DNA of 8,956 nucleotides from Pseudomonadota bacterium (GTDB lineage: Bacteria > Pseudomonadota > Alphaproteobacteria > Rhizobiales > Beijerinckiaceae). Below the pieces are notes generated by a model. The model ran no database searches. It worked only from the letters and a program-made list of their open reading frames with translations, and was not told where the DNA came from. Where the stretch lies: assembly GCA_023422485.1 (NCBI GenBank), contig JAGTAM010000306.1:1-8956 (forward strand), in the 5' to 3' direction. The translations under genes and the position numbers were made by a program. Shown one piece after another: positions 5,332 through 8,956 of this stretch. Numbering within the stretch: the stretch's first letter is position 1; the number at the start of each line of letters is the position of its first letter.

Positions 5332-5348
5332 TTCCCGTTCGTCGGGAA
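5332..5348 (+). terminator. Hairpin ending the three-gene run
   Basis: TTCCCG (5332-5337) and CGGGAA (5343-5348) form a 6-bp stem around TTCGT. It follows the stop at 5289 by 42 bases and precedes the next gene by 92 bases. There is no T-run, so intrinsic termination would be weak. Confidence 0.4.
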
Positions 5349-5440
5349 AGAGTCCGTTGCTGCGAAGGACACGCCCGTCTCAGGAACGATCACCGCATGC
5401 GAGTCTTGTCTCGGCACGTCGAGAGCCTGAGGAGAGCCGC

Positions 5441-5815
5441 GTGGACGATGATCGTGTCTGGTCGTTCGAGAAAAGCCTCTGGACCGGAGGGTCTGACCGA
5501 TATCGCGAATTGGTCGATGACGAGTGCCTGATGGCGCTGCCGCAGCCGCCCTATGTTTTCAGTGGCACGAAAGCGATCGAAGCGGTCTCGGATACGCCCC
5601 GCTGGTCGGATGTCGCGATCGAGGACGGTCGGATCGCACGTCCTCAAGAGGGACTCATCGTCATCGCCTACACGGTGAAGGCCAAACGCGGCGAGGAGAC
5701 TTACGAAGCGCACTGCACCTCAACCTATCGCCGCCTCTCCCATGAGGAGTGGCGGGTGGTGCAGCATCAGCAGACCCCGCGCATCCTCGCCCCCGTGGTC
5801 GATGAGGCGCGCTGA
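5441..5815 (+). CDS. NTF2-like (SnoaL/DUF4440-type) domain protein, 124 aa
   Basis: Single-domain protein with the NTF2-like cone fold pattern: an N-terminal helix FEKSLWTGGSDRYRELVDDE (9-28), CLMALPQPPYVFSGTKAIEA (29-48), where the G-T-K-A-I helix is typical, WSDVAIEDGRIARP (55-68), and three long strands at 70-82 (EGLIVIAYTVKAK), 87-99 (TYEAHCTSTYRRL) and 103-112 (EWRVVQHQQTP). Members act as small enzymes, binding modules or regulators; the ligand cannot be told from sequence. The length is normal for the family. GTG 5441 is chosen because GAGGAG lies 6 bases upstream and the longer frame from 5243 overlaps the previous gene with an Arg-rich non-protein-like stretch. It stands alone, separated from the preceding operon by a hairpin. 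Confidence 0.82.
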   Translation: MDDDRVWSFEKSLWTGGSDRYRELVDDECLMALPQPPYVFSGTKAIEAVSDTPRWSDVAIEDGRIARPQEGLIVIAYTVKAKRGEETYEAHCTSTYRRLSHEEWRVVQHQQTPRILAPVVDEAR

Positions 5816-5870
5816 CGGACCTGTCGCATGTGAAACGGCGGCCATCGCTGGAGATCGGGCTGACCATTCG

Positions 5871-6006
5871 GCAAAAGCGACCGGCCTCCTCCCGGAAGCC
5901 AGCCCGGACCGGGCCGCAGCACGCCAGACGGCCGCCGACTCGAACGGCCGAAAACGAGTGAACTCTGGGGGAGAACCGACGGACGCCGGAACGCAAAAGC
6001 GACCGG
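5871..6006 (+). repeat. Pair of 14-bp direct repeats in a spacer
   Basis: GCAAAAGCGACCGG occurs at 5871-5884 and again at 5993-6006, start to start 122 bases apart. The DNA between also holds the near-palindrome GCCCGG-A-CCGGGC (5902-5914). No gene is evident in 5816-6060. Function unknown; it may be a short duplication. Confidence 0.5.
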
Positions 6007-6060
6007 ATCAACGTCAGACAAGGCGCGGAGATCGCTGCCTTCTCAATGATTTGGGAAATT

Positions 6061-6136
6061 TGGCTCCCCGAGCAGGACTCGAACCTGCGACAAAGCGATT
6101 AACAGTCGCTTGCTCTACCAACTGAGCTATCGGGGA
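6061..6136 (-). tRNA. tRNA-Asn (GTT)
   Basis: On the minus strand the 76 bases fold into a full cloverleaf. The acceptor TCCCCGA pairs with TCGGGGA, followed by G and an encoded CCA. The D arm is GCTC..GAGC, the anticodon stem GCGAC..GTCGC is written around loop TGTTAAT-type bases with anticodon GTT, and the T arm is GCAGG-TTCGAGT-CCTGC. The GTT anticodon reads AAC and AAU, giving asparagine. It diverges from tRNA-Cys. Confidence 0.96.
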
Positions 6137-6166
6137 TCACCGGGCCGCCTCGGCGGCGCTGGCGGG

Positions 6167-6195
6167 TCATTAGCCTTGGTCGGGGGCCGGCGCAA
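6167..6195 (-). promoter_or_regulatory. Candidate promoter of tRNA-Asn
   Basis: On the minus strand, TTGCGC (plus 6190-6195) and TAATGA (plus 6167-6172) are separated by 17 bases, a good sigma-70-type layout. The -10 element ends 30 bases before the tRNA 5' end, which leaves a leader of roughly 24 bases. Confidence 0.45.
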
Positions 6196-6215
6196 GGGTC
6201 CTTTCGGCGCTTTTT
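6190..6215 (+). terminator. Weak hairpin with T5, first of a tandem pair
   Basis: GCGCAAG (6190-6196) can pair with CTT (6201-6203) and GCGC (6207-6210), leaving three bulged bases, and is followed by TTTTT (6211-6215). It overlaps the -35 element assigned to tRNA-Asn, so its identity is doubtful. Confidence 0.25.
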
Positions 6216-6218
6216 GCA

Positions 6219-6244
6219 CCTCGTGAGCCGGCGAGGCGTTTTTT
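6219..6244 (+). terminator. Hairpin with T6 upstream of tRNA-Cys
   Basis: CCTCG (6219-6223) pairs with CGAGG (6232-6236) around an 8-base loop, followed after CG by TTTTTT (6239-6244), the usual intrinsic-terminator order on the plus strand. No plus-strand gene lies directly before it; the nearest is the NTF2-like gene ending at 5815. It could stop read-through that runs antisense across tRNA-Asn. Confidence 0.4.
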
Positions 6245-6297
6245 CCACCGTGCCGCGGTCGAAGGGCGGCCTTTCGATCGATCACGCGATAAGACCG

Positions 6298-6327
6298 TTG
6301 CCGAGCGGGTCGAGCCTCTGCTAGAGA
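6298..6327 (+). promoter_or_regulatory. Candidate promoter of tRNA-Cys
   Basis: TTGCCG (6298-6303) is followed after 18 bases by TAGAGA (6322-6327); shifting by one gives CTAGAG with a 17-base gap. Transcription would start near 6335, about 47 bases before the tRNA. The -10 match is modest. Confidence 0.33.
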
Positions 6328-6332
6328 CGCCT

Positions 6333-6362
6333 CGCTCCGGAGCGGCCGCTCGGCCCGGAGCG
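6333..6362 (+). repeat. Inverted repeat in the tRNA-Cys leader
   Basis: CGCTCCGG (6333-6340) pairs perfectly with CCGGAGCG (6355-6362). The loop contains a perfect 10-base palindrome AGCGGCCGCT (6341-6350). It sits between the proposed promoter and the tRNA 5' end at 6382, so it would be in the 5' leader removed by RNase P. Confidence 0.5.
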
Positions 6363-6381
6363 TCGCGCATCGACGCGGCGA

Positions 6382-6455
6382 GGCCTCGTGGCGGAGTGGT
6401 TACGCAGAGGACTGCAAATCCTTGCACCCCGGTTCGATTCCGGGCGAGGCCTCCA
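6382..6455 (+). tRNA. tRNA-Cys (GCA)
   Basis: The 74 bases form a full cloverleaf. The acceptor GGCCTCG pairs with CGAGGCC, followed by discriminator T, as usual for cysteine, and an encoded CCA (6453-6455). The anticodon stem AGGA/TCCT carries the loop CTGCAAA with anticodon GCA (6414-6416). The T arm is CCCGG-TTCGATT-CCGGG. It reads UGC and UGU. A short duplication of CCAAAATTCTC-like sequence follows its 3' end. Confidence 0.96.
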
Positions 6456-6481
6456 AAAATTCTCAGTCACCCAAAATTCTC
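6456..6481 (+). repeat. 9-bp tandem-type repeat at the tRNA-Cys 3' end
   Basis: AAAATTCTC at 6456-6464 recurs at 6473-6481, each preceded by CC-type bases. It is AT-rich compared with its surroundings. tRNA 3' ends are common integration targets, but no integrase or second long repeat is present here, so it is recorded only as a repeat. Confidence 0.35.
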
Positions 6482-6640
6482 GATCGTCCTGACAATCAGC
6501 TCGTGCCCTGCGGTGCAGAGCGCCCGCGCAAGCCTTGCAATTCCAGGAACGATCCACGACAACCCGACCCGCTCGAACCGGCGCCGCTCGACGGGCGAGC
6601 AAGCGAAGCGTCCGATGCAGCGGCAGGGAATGGACGGCTC

Positions 6641-7291
6641 ATGCTCGATTATGCCCAGGCGCGGCGCCTCATGGTCGATTGTCAGCTCCGGACCTTCGAC
6701 GTGAACGACGTCGCGGTGCTCGACGCCTTCGACTCCGTGCCCCGTGAGCGCTTCGTTCCGCCGGGCCGCGAGGATTTCGCCTATATCGACCAGACCCTGA
6801 CCTTCGATGCGGGCGACGACGGAGTCCGCAGCATGCCGGCCCCGATGGTGCTGGCCCGCATGATCCAGGCTCTCAAGATCCGCTCGGGCACCCGCGCCCT
6901 CGATGTCGGCACCGGCTACGGCTACGGCGCGGCGATTCTCGCCCGCCTCGGCGCCGAAGTCGTCGCTCTCGAAGCCGCCGCCGATCTCGCCGGCGCCGCC
7001 CGCGAGCGCCTCGGCGATAGCGCCAACCTGATCCAGGGTGCCCTGACCGCCCCGGTCAAGGGCGGGCCGTTCGATGCGATCCTTGTCGAGGGCCGCGTCG
7101 AGATCCGGCCGCAGGTCCTGCTCGATCAACTCGCCGATGAAGGCCGCCTCGTCTGCGTGCTCGGTCCTCACCGGAACGCCAAGGCGACCCTGTTCGTGCG
7201 GGCCGGTGACGCCTTCGGATCGCGCGCGCTGTTCGACGCGTCGCTGCCCGCCCTCAAGAGCTTCGCGACCGAGCCCGGCTTCGCGTTCTGA
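6641..7291 (+). CDS. pcm: PCMT-family methyltransferase (annotated class: protein-L-isoaspartate O-methyltransferase)
   Basis: Class I S-adenosylmethionine methyltransferase of 216 residues. The N-terminal helix region (MLDYAQARRLMVDCQLRTFD, then VPRERFVP at 33-40) matches the PCMT family's M...QL.....I.D..V L.A...VPRE.FVP. Motif I is LDVGTGYGYGAAILARLGA (87-105), the acidic ribose-binding end is VVALEAA (107-113), and GPFDAILVEGRVEIRPQVLLDQLADEGRLV (142-171) is motif II and beyond. PCMT enzymes repair isoaspartyl residues in aged proteins. Here the substrate-side Ser-Gln-Pro of canonical enzymes reads MPAP (65-68), and the usual GDG turn is missing, so repair activity is uncertain. ATG 6641 fits the family N-terminus; AGGGA lies upstream at 6625-6629, rather far. 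The adjacent tolC is a common alphaproteobacterial neighbour. Confidence 0.85.
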   Translation: MLDYAQARRLMVDCQLRTFDVNDVAVLDAFDSVPRERFVPPGREDFAYIDQTLTFDAGDDGVRSMPAPMVLARMIQALKIRSGTRALDVGTGYGYGAAILARLGAEVVALEAAADLAGAARERLGDSANLIQGALTAPVKGGPFDAILVEGRVEIRPQVLLDQLADEGRLVCVLGPHRNAKATLFVRAGDAFGSRALFDASLPALKSFATEPGFAF

Positions 7292-7719
7292 ACCGGAGCG
7301 TCTCGCGTCTGCCGAGCCGCTGCAGATCGGGGCGATTCGTACCCGAAATTCCGTTGACGCATGTCATCGCGAACCGCCCGGCCGCGCGCCGCGGCGGGGG
7401 GCCGGCTTACGCCTCTGCGCATCACTGTTGGCGATGAGGGATTAAGCCTGCGGAGGTGTCGCTTTTTTGAGGCACCCGACGTCAATCCGACGCCGCGGTG
7501 CGGGAACCCCTGTCACTGACTGCTCAAGCTCGGCTACTCTGACGCACGAGGCGGGCTGACCCTTCCAAAGCACGGGCGTGCATGCGGCACCCCTGTCGCG
7601 ACCCTCACGGAAAGGGCCGCCCCGCAGATGTCCCGAGGGGCAGATGCGGAGGCGGCGGACCGGGCGGGCACGGCGGTGCGACGGAACGGTAAATCGAGAA
7701 ACCGCAAGGGCTGATCGAC
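7292..7719. other. 428-base spacer between pcm and tolC
   Basis: No convincing gene on either strand; frames crossing it are Arg/Pro-rich shadows. It holds a GC-rich nested inverted structure at 7364-7437, a T6 run at 7463-7468 inside a weak stem (GGTGTC 7455-7460 against GGCACC 7471-7476), and the tolC ribosome binding site AAGGG at 7706-7710. TTGACG at 7354-7359 is a good -35 match but has no matching -10. Some promoter for tolC is expected here. Confidence 0.4.
7364..7437. repeat. Nested inverted repeats downstream of pcm
   Basis: TCATCGC (7364-7370) pairs with GCGATGA (7431-7437), and inside it CCGGCC (7378-7383) pairs with GGCCGG (7400-7405). The stretch is very GC-rich and starts 72 bases after the pcm stop. 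It could be a REP-like palindromic unit or an mRNA 3' structure. The long outer loop makes chance pairing possible. Confidence 0.3.
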
Positions 7720-8956
7720 GTGAAAGAACGCAACCCTGCGGCGCGGTCCGCGCTCCGGCTGGCTGGTGCCGTTGCATCGGTACTGGTCGTGGCTTGTCCG
7801 GCCGCCGCTGAGACCCTTGAGAGCGCGCTATCGCGCGCCTACCAGGCGAACCCGGCGCTGAACGCGGCGCGGGCGAACCTGCGGGCGACCGATGAGGATG
7901 TGAACCGGTTCCAAGCCGGCTACCGACCCAATGCGGCGATCTCCGCCGATATCGGCGTCCAGCAGTTCCAGGGCTCGGTCTCCGGCGTGCAGATCAACGG
8001 CCGCCGCGGGCTGACCGTGCCCGGCGGCGCCGGCCTCACGGTAAACCAGAACCTGTTCGACGGCTTTCAGACGGACAACCGGGTCCGGGCGGCCGAATCG
8101 ACCGTGCTGAGCACGCGCGAGGGTCTGCGCCAAACCGAGATGAACACGCTGTTCAACGCGGCCCAGGCCTACATGAACGTTCTGAGCGACACGGCGACGC
8201 TCGAATTGCAGCGCAACAACGTGGAGGTGCTCGAAGAGCAGCTCCGCCAGACCCGCGACCGCTTCAACGTCGGCGAGGTGACCCGCACCGACGTCGCCCA
8301 GGCTGAGGCGCGCCTCGCCGGCGCCCGCTCGCAGGTCAGCGCGGCGGAGGCGGCGCTGCGCGCCTCGATCGGCATCTTCCGTCAGATCATCGGCGTCGAG
8401 CCGCGCCAGCTCGCGCCCGGCCGGCCGCTCGACCGCTATGTGCCCACCTCGCTCGATCAGGCGATCCTGATCGGATTGAAGGAGCATCCGCAGATCCTCG
8501 CTTCACTGCACGCCGTCGACGTGGCGGAGTTGCAGGTCAAAGTCGCCGAGGGCGCGCTCTACCCGCAGGCACAGGTCACCGGCGCGGTGCAGCAGCGCTA
8601 CGATCAGCAATTCCCCGGCGACAACGGCGTCACCGCCTCGATCGTCGGCCGGGTGAACATCCCGCTCTACCAGGGCGGCGGCGAGTACGCGGCGATCCGG
8701 CAGGCCAAGGAAAATGTCGGGCGCGCCCGTCTCGTCGCCGATCAGGATCGCGATACCATCCGCGCCTCGATCGTGCGGACCTGGGGCAACCTCGAAGCCT
8801 CGAAGGCGCAGGTGATCGCCTCGCAGGCCCAGGTCCAGGCCAACGAGGTGGCGCTGAACGGCGTGCGCGAGGAGGCCCGCGTCGGCCAGCGCACCACCCT
8901 CGACGTGCTGAACGCGCAGCAGGAACTGCTCTCGGCCCGCGTCGCCCTGATCCGCG
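7720..8956 (+). CDS. tolC: TolC-family outer-membrane channel, N-terminal 412 codons (runs off window)
   Basis: TolC proteins form the trimeric outer-membrane barrel and periplasmic alpha-tunnel of type I secretion and RND efflux systems. The start is GTG 7720: an in-frame TAA lies at 7690, and AAGGG is 9 bases upstream. A signal peptide covers about residues 1-30 (core LAGAVASVLVVACPAAA). The mature protein opens ETLESALSRAYQANPALNAA, typical of the family. The internal duplication is clear: first repeat strand VPGGAGLTVNQNLFDGFQTD (100-119) and helix motif RFNVGEVTRTDVAQAEARLA (181-200); second repeat ASIVGRVNIPLYQGGGEYAA (306-325) and REEARVGQRTTLDVLNAQQE (383-402). The family is usually about 450-500 residues, so perhaps 50-100 residues lie beyond the window. 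No membrane-fusion or transporter gene is seen, so the pump partner is unknown. Confidence 0.95.
   Translation, partial: MKERNPAARSALRLAGAVASVLVVACPAAAETLESALSRAYQANPALNAARANLRATDEDVNRFQAGYRPNAAISADIGVQQFQGSVSGVQINGRRGLTVPGGAGLTVNQNLFDGFQTDNRVRAAESTVLSTREGLRQTEMNTLFNAAQAYMNVLSDTATLELQRNNVEVLEEQLRQTRDRFNVGEVTRTDVAQAEARLAGARSQVSAAEAALRASIGIFRQIIGVEPRQLAPGRPLDRYVPTSLDQAILIGLKEHPQILASLHAVDVAELQVKVAEGALYPQAQVTGAVQQRYDQQFPGDNGVTASIVGRVNIPLYQGGGEYAAIRQAKENVGRARLVADQDRDTIRASIVRTWGNLEASKAQVIASQAQVQANEVALNGVREEARVGQRTTLDVLNAQQELLSARVALIR

Noticed and set aside
6453..6481. tRNA-Cys 3' end with a short repeat as a possible integration (att) site.
   Set aside because: The repeat is only 9 bases, and there is no integrase or foreign DNA next to it; the following genes are core-like.
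6467..7171. Long minus-strand frame of 234 codons opposite pcm.
   Set aside because: It mirrors the pcm coding frame, has no recognisable domain, and pcm has clear family motifs.
7828..8487. Long minus-strand frame of 219 codons opposite tolC.
   Set aside because: It is antisense to an unambiguous TolC coding region and is Arg/Asp/Gly-rich shadow sequence.

Overview
The window reads as a high-GC alphaproteobacterial chromosome, most likely Methylobacterium or Methylorubrum. The indicators are strong G/C preference at third codon positions, many small Hyphomicrobiales-type proteins, an alphaproteobacterial LexA-type box (GAAC-N7-GAAC), and the block tRNA-Asn, tRNA-Cys, pcm-like methyltransferase, TolC. 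The genus is inferred from gene content and memory of related genomes, not from a search. No IS element, phage gene, integrase or CRISPR array was seen.

Left part (1-2750): small genes, mostly on the minus strand. A 91-residue plus-strand protein (249-524) converges, across a shared hairpin, on a 68-residue minus-strand protein resembling the NepR anti-sigma factor. About 480 bases without a convincing gene follow, holding a CtrA-like box. Next, all on minus, are a short PilZ-like protein with a probable small downstream partner and hairpin terminator, a C-terminally membrane-anchored protein, and a small secreted Gly/Ser-rich protein.

Middle (2750-5815): plus-strand genes. They are a stand-alone ADP-dependent NAD(P)H-hydrate dehydratase (nnrD), a 55-residue protein with two DnaJ-like CxxCxGxG knuckles, and a 374-base gap with three GTTC/GAAC half-sites at exact 11-base steps, resembling a LexA operator. 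A tight run of three small uncharacterised genes (4462-5289) comes next, ended by a hairpin, and then an NTF2-like fold protein. If the operator is real, the three-gene run is a candidate SOS-controlled operon of unknown function, the most interesting unit here.

Right part (5816-8956): tRNA-Asn(GTT) on minus and tRNA-Cys(GCA) on plus diverge from a spacer with candidate promoters and two terminator-like hairpins with T-runs. Then come a divergent PCMT-family methyltransferase and, after a 428-base gap, the first 412 codons of a TolC-family outer-membrane channel that runs off the window.

The genes do not form one pathway. They are housekeeping repair functions (nnrD, pcm-like), tRNAs, an export channel and many small accessory proteins.
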